NCBI RefSeq assembly: GCF_000403455.2
Contig: NZ_KE159718.1
Location: 130,261-194,260 of the forward strand
Direction of reading: 5' to 3'
Length of the DNA stretch: 64,000 nt
Origin: Dorea sp. 5-2
Lineage (GTDB): Bacteria; Bacillota; Clostridia; Lachnospirales; Lachnospiraceae
Below the pieces are notes generated by a model. It saw nothing but the letters and a program-made list of their open reading frames with translations, ran no database searches and was not told where the DNA came from. Position 1 is the stretch's first letter; each line of letters opens with the position of its first letter. The position numbers and the translations under genes are program-made. This document shows, piece by piece, positions 8,774-16,825 of this stretch.

Positions 8774-9965
8774 AATTAAAAAGGTGTTTTCTAAAACAAA
8801 AAACAGGATAACAATTATGGTTTTGCTTGTGATACTTATTGCGACGAGTATCCTAACGATTATCAGAGTTGAGTATGTTGACGAAAGCGGGAATCAGTCA
8901 ACAGGTATTTCGGCAGCAAAAAATCTCAGGCAAGCCAAAAACGAATGGTCAGGCTACCTGACGGAGGACGTATTCCAAAACATTCTTGAGGAAAACAGGA
9001 ATATTAACAATGAAATATCATCAGACAGCATTGAGGAAGAAAACAGGAGATTTGCAAAGAAACAGGGGATATCAACAATCAGAGAGGTTATCAATCATGC
9101 GTTTAGCGAATACAGAGATTATAATGATTTTGCCATTGATAACATTTCCGATGATGAAGCCCGCACTGTCTATGAAAGAAGAATTTCCACTTTAAAAGAA
9201 TATCTTGATTCTGGAGAAGAAACATTTACAGAAAAAGAAAAAAGTTTTCTGATTCAGCAATATGAAAATTTAGATACGCCTTTTTATTATGAATATATGG
9301 ACGGTTGGTCAGCATTACTGCAAAATATATCAACATTTATACTGATTTTGGCATTAGTGATAGGTTTTTTTGTGTCTGGAATATTTTCAGATGAATTTCA
9401 GACAAAAGCGGATTCCATTTTCTTCTCAACCAGATTAGGGAGAAATAAAGGTGTTCTATCGAAAATAGGGGCAGGATTTACGATTGTATCAGTTTTCTAT
9501 GCAGTATTTGTGTTTTTATATACGTTTATTGTCCTTTTGGTGTTGGGAGCAGATGGCGCAAACTGTCCGATTCAGTTAGATTTGTGGAGAAGTGCATATA
9601 ACGTGACATTTTTACAGGCATATTTGCTGATTGTGGCAGGTGGTTACATTGGCACATTGTTCGCTTCCATGTTAGCAATGCTGGCTTCGGCTCTGACACG
9701 TTCTACGCCAACTGCAATCATTGTACCTTTTATTATATTATGTGCATTTCCGTTTTTAAGCAGAATTATTACCTTACCGGGATTATGCTCTTTCTTCCCT
9801 GACCAGTTATTAGAAATTTATTTGGATATTAAAGAAGCTGGACTTGTAACATTGGGAGGAAAAGTAACAACAGTAGCAACGGTTATTGTTCCTGTATATG
9901 CCGTGATATGCTTGATTCTTCTACCTATACTGTATAAGGTTTACAAAAAAACGGAGATAAAATAA
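8754..9965 (+). CDS. ABC-2 type permease
   Basis: The protein is about 403 residues: an N-terminal membrane segment (TIMVLLVILIATSILTII), a large extracytoplasmic region of about 170 charged residues, then five or six membrane segments (ISTFILILALVIGFFVSGIF to TVIVPVYAVICLILLPILY). This layout fits ABC-2 permeases with a large outside loop. ATG 8754 follows AGGCGGGTG. It partners the ATPase upstream and the VanY remnant follows without a gap, ending at 9965 with the ATG at 9966. Confidence 0.85.
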   Translation: MKMLRYEIKKVFSKTKNRITIMVLLVILIATSILTIIRVEYVDESGNQSTGISAAKNLRQAKNEWSGYLTEDVFQNILEENRNINNEISSDSIEEENRRFAKKQGISTIREVINHAFSEYRDYNDFAIDNISDDEARTVYERRISTLKEYLDSGEETFTEKEKSFLIQQYENLDTPFYYEYMDGWSALLQNISTFILILALVIGFFVSGIFSDEFQTKADSIFFSTRLGRNKGVLSKIGAGFTIVSVFYAVFVFLYTFIVLLVLGADGANCPIQLDLWRSAYNVTFLQAYLLIVAGGYIGTLFASMLAMLASALTRSTPTAIIVPFIILCAFPFLSRIITLPGLCSFFPDQLLEIYLDIKEAGLVTLGGKVTTVATVIVPVYAVICLILLPILYKVYKKTEIK

Positions 9966-10670
9966 ATGAAGCGATATACAAGACGAAAAAGCTATAAAGC
10001 AAAAATATTATTTAGCCTGCTATTTCTTATAATCCTATGTATGATGGCAGGCAAGGTACTTAATTCAGATTTTACATTACTCCCTCTTGATAACATAACA
10101 CATCATGTCGCCAGTGAAGATAATGGTTGAAATCTGATTCTTGTAAATTGCGATAGCTATATTCCTGATGATTATCAAGTAGAACTTACAGAATTATCAA
10201 ATGGGAAAAAAGTAGATTCCAGAATTTATCCAGAATTGCAGAAAATGTTTAATGACGCAAGGGCGCAAGGGTATGGTTTATTTGTCAGAGAGGGGTATAG
10301 GACGCAGGAAGAACAGCAGCAACTATTGGAAGAAAAAATAGAGGCATATGAAAATGAGGGAAAATCAAAGTCCGAAGCGAAAAAACTCGCAGAGCAATGG
10401 GTGGCAATTCCTGGAACCAGTGAACACCAGTTGGGCATTGCGGTTGATATAAATGCTGACGCTACAAAAAGTTCAAGTGATGATGTATATAGCCGGCTTG
10501 CGGAAAACGCTTATAAATATGGCTTTATAAAGCGTTATCCCTCAGATAAAACAGATATAACAGGTGTCATAAATGAACCTTGGCATTACAGATATGTTGG
10601 AAAAGAAGCCGCTTTGGAAATATATTCTTCGGGAATCTGTTTAGAGGAATATATAGATACGCTAGAGTAG
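9966..10670 (+). pseudogene. VanY-like D,D-carboxypeptidase with an in-frame TGA
   Basis: Reading from ATG 9966 gives a membrane anchor (ILFSLLFLIILCMMAGKV) and then TGA at codon 55 (10128-10130) in EDNG*NLILVN, where family members have Trp (TGG). After the stop the frame continues in register to TAG 10668 through the whole M15B/VanY domain: REGYRTQEEQQ, zinc ligands in GTSEHQLGIAVDI and EPWHYRYVG. A single G-to-A change therefore explains the break. The longest frame with an ATG after the stop starts at 10241 and would lack the front of the domain. Intact homologues trim the terminal D-Ala of peptidoglycan precursors. Confidence 0.85.
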
Positions 10671-10687
10671 AATGGAGGTTGAGGTAT

Positions 10688-10864
10688 ATGGAATGGGTGT
10701 ATTGCCCTATTTGCAAAAATAAAACTCGAACTAAGATACGAATAGATACAGAGTTGATAAACTTTCCTTTGTTCTGCCCGAAGTGTAAACAAGAAAGTGT
10801 AATCAATGTGACAAAGCAAAAAATAACAGTTGTAGAGCCAGACGCACAGACGCAGAGCCGATGA
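10688..10864 (+). CDS. Cysteine-rich KTR domain protein
   Basis: A 58-residue protein, MEWVYCPICKNKTRTKIR then LFCPKCKQ, with two CxxC pairs that probably bind one zinc. The KTR triplet gives the family its name; these small proteins are common at the ends of Clostridia mobile elements. ATG 10688 follows GGAGGTTGAGGT. Function unknown. Confidence 0.8.
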   Translation: MEWVYCPICKNKTRTKIRIDTELINFPLFCPKCKQESVINVTKQKITVVEPDAQTQSR

Positions 10865-10869
10865 ACTTG

Positions 10870-10908
10870 TGAAATAAAATCACAGTTTGTTGGCTCTATT
10901 TTATTTCA
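10870..10908 (+). terminator. Inverted repeat after the KTR gene
   Basis: TGAAATAAAAT pairs with ATTTTATTTCA (11 bp perfect) across a 17-base loop, 5 bp behind the KTR stop codon. AT-rich but well placed to end the sigma/ABC/vanY/KTR unit. Confidence 0.6.
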
Positions 10909-10994
10909 TAAGGTTTTAAGGCAAACGCCCACCATATAAAAAAAACGGCGTTGTGGTGGGCTGTTTTGCTACGCCCGAAAAGACTTAACAGACA

Positions 10995-11037
10995 CTCTCC
11001 AGACCCGTTTTGAAGTTTGGAGGGATTTTTTTATATT
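10995..11037 (+). terminator. Intrinsic terminator
   Basis: CTCCAGAC and GTTTGGAG form a stem (one G-T pair) followed by GGATTTTTTTAT. The remainder of 10909-11261 shows no convincing gene. Confidence 0.6.
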
Positions 11038-11271
11038 CTTTTTTTGGGCAGTTATCTATCTGCTCATAGAACGCAGAATTTATCCATACATAGCATATCG
11101 GGGATTGGCAGGAAGCCAGTTAAAAAAAATATCCCCAACCATGCAACGCTACTTCTCACCATGAAACCAGAAGTAGAATCTCCGCTTAACAGAATATATA
11201 TTTCTTATAACCGTAGAGGTCACAGTACCTTTGCGGTTTTTCTTTTGTCGTTTTTTATCAGATTGTACCAA

Positions 11272-11285
11272 GCCGCTAGCGCGGC
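11272..11285. repeat. Subterminal hairpin of IS copy A
   Basis: GCCGC-TAGC-GCGGC is a 5-bp perfect stem with a 4-base loop. Copy B has GTCGC-TACC-GCGAC at the same place; the C/G to T/A change in both arms keeps the pairing. Confidence 0.7.
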
Positions 11286-11541
11286 GGCTAGCCCTAAGTA
11301 TGTGAAATTACACTTTTTTCTTAAAATTTTCATTTTTCATAAAATAATAGTAGCAGTTTTTGTATATATGTTTTATTGTTGAATCACCACAAGACAACTT
11401 AAAACACAACAAAAACTGCTATGCTTATGTTATCATGGATTTTCAAACTCAACAACTATATTTCGAAAAATTTTTACCGCCCGCCTCCACATAAATGATG
11501 TTTCCCTCACTTTTCCATCATTTTTTCAAGGAGGTTCCATT

Positions 11542-12414
11542 ATGGACAAATATTTATCTGTTTTCCGGGAGATGATCTCCCTGCGCGGTCTTACTGACCA
11601 TACTGTAACATCTTATTCTACCTACATCCGTGCTTACCTGGATTATCTTTCCGGCATCCTCCATAAGATGCCCGAAGATGTCTCCTGGGATGAACTGCGT
11701 GATTTTATCCGGTGGCTCCAGAGAGAGAAAGGTCTTTCTGACCGCACTATGAACCACTGCATTTCCCAGCTCCGTTTCTTCACCATTTATGTTTTGCACA
11801 AACCCTGGGATGCCACACAGCTCCCTATGCGCAGATTTGATTCCTATCTTCCTTTTGTTCCTACACAAAATGAGGCCTGGTATTTTATCCAGTCTTTTTC
11901 CAACCTCAAGCACAAGGCGGTTCTTTCTCTCCTGTATTCTGCCGGGCTGCGGGTTGGCGAAGCCTGATCCCTCCGCTACGAGGATATCAGCCGCTCTTCC
12001 ATGCGCATACATATCCCTCATTCCAAGGCACGTTCTGACCGTTATGCCATCCTTTCCCGGAATGCACTGGATATCCTGACACAGTACTGGTTCCATGCCG
12101 GCAGGCCCATGGGATTCCTCTTCCCTAACCGTGATAACTCCCAAAAGCCCATGGCCTCTTATACGGTAAACCAGTTTATTGCCGCCAAAGAAGCTGAACT
12201 TGGCTGGGAGCACCGTTTCTCCTGCCATACGTTTCGGCACGCATTTGGCACCCACCTTTATGAAAACGGCACTGACCTGCTCACCATTAAAGCGCTCCTC
12301 GGGCATAAGTCATTAAATTCCACTACGATTTATGTACATCTCGCTTCTAATGGCACGGGAAATGCAGTAAGCCCTTTTGACCAGATGGGAGGTGTTTCCC
12401 ATGGACAGGTCTAA
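11542..12414 (+). pseudogene. Tyrosine recombinase of the IS91-like element, in-frame TGA
   Basis: From ATG 11542 (AAGGAGG upstream) the frame is an integrase-like protein with an N-terminal SAM-like domain (LRGLTDHTVTSYSTYIRAYL) and the catalytic Arg in SLLYSAGLRVGEA. TGA at codon 142 (11965-11967) interrupts it, then the same frame continues SLRYEDISR, HTFRHAFGTHL (HxxR), LLGHKSLNSTTIYVHL (GH and Tyr nucleophile) to 12414. The expected residue at the stop is Cys or similar, so one base change explains it. Overlaps the transposase by 14 bp. Confidence 0.85.
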
Positions 12415-13555
12415 GGTCCAGCAGGTCTGGGAGTTTTCCTATGAAGCATTTAGCTCTTCCGGATGCTTCCAGTCGGATGTCCAGAAAAAAGCATCCCGTG
12501 CCATCATGGGCTGTAAATCCGGTTCCTTTGGCATCAATGTTTCCCAGTGCCCCGACTGCGGGCATACCGAATTCCATAACAATTCCTGCCGCAACCGCAA
12601 CTGCCCCAACTGCCAGGCTGTGAATCAGGAAATTTGGGTGGATAAGCGGAGGGCTGAAGTGATAGATGCGCCTTATTTCCATGTCATCTTTACTCTTCCC
12701 CATGAGTTGAACAGCCTTATCTACTGTAACCAGCAGCTCCTCTATGGACTGCTCCACAGATGCTGCGCCAGGACCCTTTTGGAACTCTCTTCGTGCAAAA
12801 AGTACCTCGGCGCAACGCCCGGTATCATACAGGCCATCCATACCTGGAATCAGGAAATGCTCTATCATGTGCATATGCATTGTATTATTTCCGGCGGCGG
12901 GCTTACACCGGACCATAGGATCCGTAAATCCATCAATCATTTTTTCATCCCGGTAAAGGTCCTCCGGAACAAATTCAGGGGGAAATATCTTGCTGAACTG
13001 GATTCCCTTTATAAAAGCGGCAAGCTGGTATTTTCCTCTTCCTGTGAAAAGCTGCGGAATTCTTACGAATGGGCCGGGTTTCGCAATGGCCTTTATGAAA
13101 AAGACTGGTGCCCTTACATCAAAGAAACCTTCAACGGCTTCGGAAATGCGATGGAATATCTTGGGAGATATACCCACAAAATAGCTATCGGAAACAGCCG
13201 CCTCATTTCTGTAGATAACCAACAGGTTTCTTTTTCCGCCAGAGGACGGAAGCCTGGCGAGCCGCGCAGGACCAACACCCTGGAGAACACAGAGTTCATC
13301 CGCCGTTATCTGATGCATGTGCTGCCCTGCGGCTTCCAGAAGATCCGATACTATGGGTTCCTAAATAACCGGGAAAAAAGCAAAAACCTGAAGCTGATAT
13401 TTACCCTTCAGGGACACCAGCGTTTCCAGGCAAGATATGTCCATCTGTCCATGGCTGAGCTTATAAAAGCGGTGTGGAAGATCGACATTCGCGTCTGTCC
13501 GGAATGTGGATGCTTCGGGATGCAGAGCATCGGAAGGACTTATGGCACTTCCTGA
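12401..13555 (+). CDS. IS91-family HUH transposase
   Basis: The 384-residue protein has the N-terminal zinc finger (CPDCGHTEFHNNSCRNRNCP), the HUH metal motif HVHMHCIISGGG and the catalytic tyrosine pair in EYLGRYTHKIAI (Y-x3-Y), as in IS91/IS801 rolling-circle transposases. It ends with a second zinc-finger-like CPECG. ATG 12401 follows GGGAGGTG. It appears intact. It would nick single strands at the element ends; the upstream recombinase is an accessory protein of unknown role in such elements. Confidence 0.9.
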   Translation: MDRSKVQQVWEFSYEAFSSSGCFQSDVQKKASRAIMGCKSGSFGINVSQCPDCGHTEFHNNSCRNRNCPNCQAVNQEIWVDKRRAEVIDAPYFHVIFTLPHELNSLIYCNQQLLYGLLHRCCARTLLELSSCKKYLGATPGIIQAIHTWNQEMLYHVHMHCIISGGGLTPDHRIRKSINHFFIPVKVLRNKFRGKYLAELDSLYKSGKLVFSSSCEKLRNSYEWAGFRNGLYEKDWCPYIKETFNGFGNAMEYLGRYTHKIAIGNSRLISVDNQQVSFSARGRKPGEPRRTNTLENTEFIRRYLMHVLPCGFQKIRYYGFLNNREKSKNLKLIFTLQGHQRFQARYVHLSMAELIKAVWKIDIRVCPECGCFGMQSIGRTYGTS

Positions 13556-13764
13556 TCAAAGAGTCTGTCCGCTGAATAGATTTTTTCTAAGCCTCCGCAA
13601 GAAGGCTTGTGAAGCATGCCCATTTATAAAACGCTCCCATGAAGTTACACAAAAAAGTGGTTTCTATGCCATCTATCCTTTCAAAAATAGCAGCATTTTA
13701 ACCAAAGGAAAAGAATGCTATCCCCATACACTTACCGGCTGATCGTCCGCGGCTTGGTACAATT

Positions 13765-13842
13765 GGAAAGAATCACATTCAGAGCAGTTTTATCTTTTGT
13801 ATAAAGCTGCTCTCTTTGTCTGCTCTGAATCTGATACTTTCC
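13765..13842. repeat. 78-bp imperfect inverted repeat between the two IS copies
   Basis: GGAAAG, ATCA and TTCAGAGCAG on the left pair in order with CTGCTCTGAA, TGAT and CTTTCC on the right, leaving small symmetric mismatches. It fills nearly all of the 85 bp between copy A and copy B. It may be a small non-autonomous element or an end structure; 13556-13748 shows no gene. Confidence 0.6.
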
Positions 13843-13848
13843 TTAAAA

Positions 13849-14211
13849 ATTGTACCAAGTCGCTACCGCGACGGCTAGCCCTAAGTACGTGAAACCACCA
13901 CTTTTTTCAAAAAAAGTAGCAGTTTTTGAATATATGTTGTATTATTGAGATACTCCTATCACAATAATAAACACAAACCGCCAACTGCTATGTTTAGTTT
14001 ACCATGGATTTTTCTACTCAACAACTACATATTTTATTTTTTTATCCGTCCACCGCCTCTTTTGGGTATGAGGATTACTTTTTCCACTCATTACATTTCA
14101 AAGGAGATTTTTACTATGGACAAATATTTAGATTCCTTCAGGGAAATGATTTCCCTTCGTGGCCTCACCGAGCATACCCTTAAAAGTTATTGCACTTACA
14201 TCCGGGCTTAT
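13849..14211 (+). mobile_element. Truncated second IS91-like copy (copy B)
   Basis: It begins with ATTGTACCAAGTCGC and the GTCGC-TACC-GCGAC hairpin (13859-13872), followed by CGGCTAGCCCTAAGTA as in copy A, and reaches the recombinase gene (ATG 14116, MDKYLDSFREMISLRGLTEH). Homology to copy A stops near 14211, about 32 codons into the recombinase, where the ABC ATPase gene begins. The two copies differ at many bases, so they are related but separate insertions. Confidence 0.75.
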
Positions 14212-14688
14212 TGGTGGATGATTGACCAGCGCCCTTGCAATGGCCGTCCTCTGCTGTTCCCCTCCTGATAATTGATCCGGATATGATTTTTCATATTGCC
14301 TGATTTTAAGTGCGTCAAGAAGCTCCTCTACGTACTGGGCATCTTTCGTAAGCTCCGGCAGCCGGATATTTTCAATAACAGTCAGTGAGTGCAGTAATTC
14401 ATATGCCTGGAATACAAATCCTATTTTTTCCCGCCGAAGAAGCGTCCTTTTTTCTTCACTCAGATGAAAAATATCCGTACCGTCAATGCAGACCTTTCCC
14501 TTTGAGGGTTTGTCCAGACCGGCAAGAATATTTAAAAGGGTTGATTTCCCTGAACCGCTTCTCCCAAGTACAGCGACAAATTCCCCTTTTTGGATTGTCA
14601 CCGATACACCGCGCAGCGCCTGCAATGACACCGCATTTTGACAATATATTTTTGAAATGTTCTCAGCTCTCAATACTTCCAATTTCAT
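14212..14688 (-). pseudogene. ABC transporter ATP-binding protein, 3' half lost
   Basis: The MacB/LolD-type ATPase has Walker A GRSGSGKST, Q-loop VFQAYELL and signature LSGGEQQRTAIARALVNHPP, then breaks off exactly where Walker B (ILLADEPTGNLD in the family) should begin. The DNA then turns into IS copy B. Without Walker B and the H-loop it cannot hydrolyse ATP. The start overlaps the permease stop by 4 bp (ATGA). A FtsX-like permease partner that usually follows has been lost with the 3' end. Confidence 0.9.
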
Positions 14689-15899
14689 TTACCTCCGGCA
14701 ATAAAAAGTAAAACTACGGTTTCTAAAGCCAGCAAAACCAATAGGACAGGCAGTAACACCGGCCACGCCGAGACAGCTCCCGCAAGCAGAAGCATGACCA
14801 TCGGAACCACATATTTCCGCGGATGGTGCCACAGGTCGCTTTCGATCTTCCAGTCCCGGATGGGATAAAACCATTCCAACAGCACAGACAGCACCGCACT
14901 CTGCAGGGCAAAGAAAACAGCTCCGGAAATCATAAGAACAGTGACACCGCCGTTTTGTATCTGCCAGCTTAAGAGAAATATCACATCTACGGCCATATTA
15001 CAAAAGAAAATGAACAGGCTATACGGGATGCAAAAGCGTCGTTTCTGCCCGGGCAGGAAACGGATTGCCTGCTCCAGATCTCGGTCACAGGACAGCAGGA
15101 TGCCGATGGGCGTATTTAAGGACAGAATCGCAAAGCCCACCGGGACAACGGACATACTCGCCATTTCTCTTAAGAAATACGGCAGTACGAGAGCTACGCA
15201 CCACATCACAGCAGTATTAAGCAGATAATTCTTATGGCAGTTCAGATACCGGAAAAAATACCGCCAAAGGGCTGCCTTCTTCCTCTTCCGAATGGCATAG
15301 CTTTTCTTACTCTCCCACTGATAAAAAGCATATCCGTCAGCCCGCCACAAAATCAGGACGGCGAACATCCCATTCACAAATAGTAAGAGGCTAAACCATG
15401 CTCTGCTTCCTAAAAATAGAATAACAGCCACTATGGCGACAGTCCAGATGCCGCCCGCATACCAGTATTTTCTCAGAGAATAAACGGATGCAGCCATAAG
15501 AACTGCATGAATCATACAGAGCAGCATTCCCACCATCTCTATCGGCTTCCAGACAGACACAGCAAGAACAACCGCAAAAAGCAGCCCTGTCTTTGTAAGA
15601 ACCGCATAAATTCCCAGCGCGGCTACATAGAAGAAGACAAATTCCCGGCTCTTATGCGGCAGCATCAGCATATGCCCGAGTTCAGTAATATTATCTCCAG
15701 AGGAAAGGGCCTGCCACATCACACCTGCAGTAAAGGCGCTTATCATCAGAATCCGGACAGACGGTGCAATCTGCACCTGAAAACCGGCAATATACAGCCC
15801 CCAGAATACAATCACATCAATCAAAAGTGTCCTGGGCAGCCGCTCATATCTTGCCCCAAACAACTTTTTAGCAAAGGCTTTACCTGTCATTTTCATCAT
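14685..15899 (-). CDS. ABC exporter membrane protein
   Basis: The protein is about 404 residues with ten or more hydrophobic segments and few motifs, from LLIDVIVFWGLYIAGFQV to VLLALETVVLLFIAGG. It overlaps the end of the upstream ATPase by about 20 bp and is likely its membrane partner. GGGAGG lies 6 bases before ATG 15899; the ATGs at 15896 and 15890 are alternatives. The substrate is unknown; similar three-gene sets export peptides or toxins. Confidence 0.7.
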   Translation of the reverse strand: MMKMTGKAFAKKLFGARYERLPRTLLIDVIVFWGLYIAGFQVQIAPSVRILMISAFTAGVMWQALSSGDNITELGHMLMLPHKSREFVFFYVAALGIYAVLTKTGLLFAVVLAVSVWKPIEMVGMLLCMIHAVLMAASVYSLRKYWYAGGIWTVAIVAVILFLGSRAWFSLLLFVNGMFAVLILWRADGYAFYQWESKKSYAIRKRKKAALWRYFFRYLNCHKNYLLNTAVMWCVALVLPYFLREMASMSVVPVGFAILSLNTPIGILLSCDRDLEQAIRFLPGQKRRFCIPYSLFIFFCNMAVDVIFLLSWQIQNGGVTVLMISGAVFFALQSAVLSVLLEWFYPIRDWKIESDLWHHPRKYVVPMVMLLLAGAVSAWPVLLPVLLVLLALETVVLLFIAGGK

Positions 15900-16587
15900 G
15901 CAGAGCCTCCCTGATTTCTTCGGCACTTATCTGCCCGTGTTCAAAAGTCTGCCGGATCTTCCCCTCCTCCAGGACAAATACCCGGTCAGAGGTCAGCGTG
16001 ATACTCTCTAAGATATGAGAGGAAAACAGGACAGTTCCATGCGCCTTATACCCCAAAATCTGCTGGTACAGATATTCCGTGCTCTGGAAATCCAAACCAT
16101 TGACCGGCTCATCCAGAAGAAGCAGTCTGGGCTTCAGGGCAAACGCCGTGATCAGAAATGCCTTTTTTCGGTTTCCGGTTGACAGTTCTCTTAAGAGGAC
16201 ATCCGTATACTCTTCAAAATGGAACCCCCGTATCAGTTCCGACACATCCGGCAACTTACGGGCATAGGCGGCGCATACATAGGCCAGGTATTCCCGGAAA
16301 GTAAAATACGAAAAAGAATTGTCCTCGGCAAACACCGTATAGCGGCAGAGCTTAAAATCCTCTCCCCTGAAATCCACAGGGGAACCGCAAAAGCAGATAC
16401 TGTCTGAACGGAAAGTTGGAAGCAGGCCGGAGAGAACCTTCAAGAATGTGGTTTTCCCGGCACCGTTCAGCCCGATCAGTCCTGCCACTTCATGCTCTTC
16501 CAGCGAAAAAGAAAAACCCGAAAGTATCCTCTTCTCTTCACCGTACCACGCGCTTAAGTTCCCCACAGTCAGGAGCGCCTGTCCCAT
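15880..16587 (-). CDS. ABC transporter ATP-binding protein
   Basis: About 235 residues with Walker A GLNGAGKTT, signature LSTGNRKKA (a divergent LSGGQ), Walker B LLLLDEPVNGLD and H-loop SSH. ATG 16587 follows GGGGGAAGG and lies immediately behind the stop of the small membrane gene; longer starts at 16653 would overlap that gene. It partners the permease at 14685-15899. Confidence 0.85.
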   Translation of the reverse strand: MGQALLTVGNLSAWYGEEKRILSGFSFSLEEHEVAGLIGLNGAGKTTFLKVLSGLLPTFRSDSICFCGSPVDFRGEDFKLCRYTVFAEDNSFSYFTFREYLAYVCAAYARKLPDVSELIRGFHFEEYTDVLLRELSTGNRKKAFLITAFALKPRLLLLDEPVNGLDFQSTEYLYQQILGYKAHGTVLFSSHILESITLTSDRVFVLEEGKIRQTFEHGQISAEEIREALHDENDR

Positions 16588-16588
16588 A

Positions 16589-16765
16589 CTACCTTCCCCC
16601 TCTGCCATCTTTTTCATTTTTCCATGCTGTGTATGCAGAATACAGGAATACACCTGCTAAGATGATGTAAAGTCCCGTCATCGGGAAATTTCCCGATACC
16701 CCGCATGCAATAGCTGCAATCAGCCAGATCAGGCCGATCATTCCACGAATATAGATATGACGCAT
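16589..16765 (-). CDS. Small two-helix membrane protein
   Basis: A 58-residue protein with two hydrophobic segments (GMIGLIWLIAAIACGVSG and LYIILAGVFLYSAYTAW) and a charged C-terminus. ATG 16765 follows AAGGAGGG at 7 bases, better than the ATG at 16783 inside that site. First gene of the ABC exporter operon; probably an accessory subunit or small immunity-type protein (inference). Confidence 0.65.
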   Translation of the reverse strand: MRHIYIRGMIGLIWLIAAIACGVSGNFPMTGLYIILAGVFLYSAYTAWKNEKDGRGGR

Positions 16766-16825
16766 TTTCTTTCCCTCCTTCATCTTATTCTGATTTTTTG
16801 TACTTATAAAAAATCCATATGCGTT

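Larger units (their letters stand above)
11262..13763 (+). mobile_element. IS91-like element with tyrosine recombinase gene (copy A)
   Basis: The element carries a tyrosine recombinase gene and an IS91-type HUH transposase gene that overlap. The ends at 11262-11276 and 13749-13763 are a perfect 15-bp inverted repeat (ATTGTACCAAGCCGC). Inside the left end lies a GCCGC-TAGC-GCGGC hairpin. IS91 elements usually lack terminal inverted repeats, so the exact ends are my inference from this match and from copy B, which starts with the same sequence. Confidence 0.65.

Noticed and set aside
9966-10670. Vancomycin resistance
   Set aside because: A lone, broken VanY-like gene without vanH/A/X or VanS/R does not confer it.
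11554-12306. 250-codon minus-strand ORF
   Set aside because: Mirror frame of the tyrosine recombinase remnant; composition is that of an antisense frame.
9966-12414. TGA read as an amino acid (recoding)
   Set aside because: vanY and the recombinase each have one in-frame TGA, but many intact genes here end in TGA and the expected residues differ (Trp and probably Cys). Single mutations are simpler.
12347-13318. 323-codon minus-strand ORF
   Set aside because: It lies fully opposite the IS91 transposase, has no family features, and the plus-strand frame carries the HUH motif and zinc fingers.
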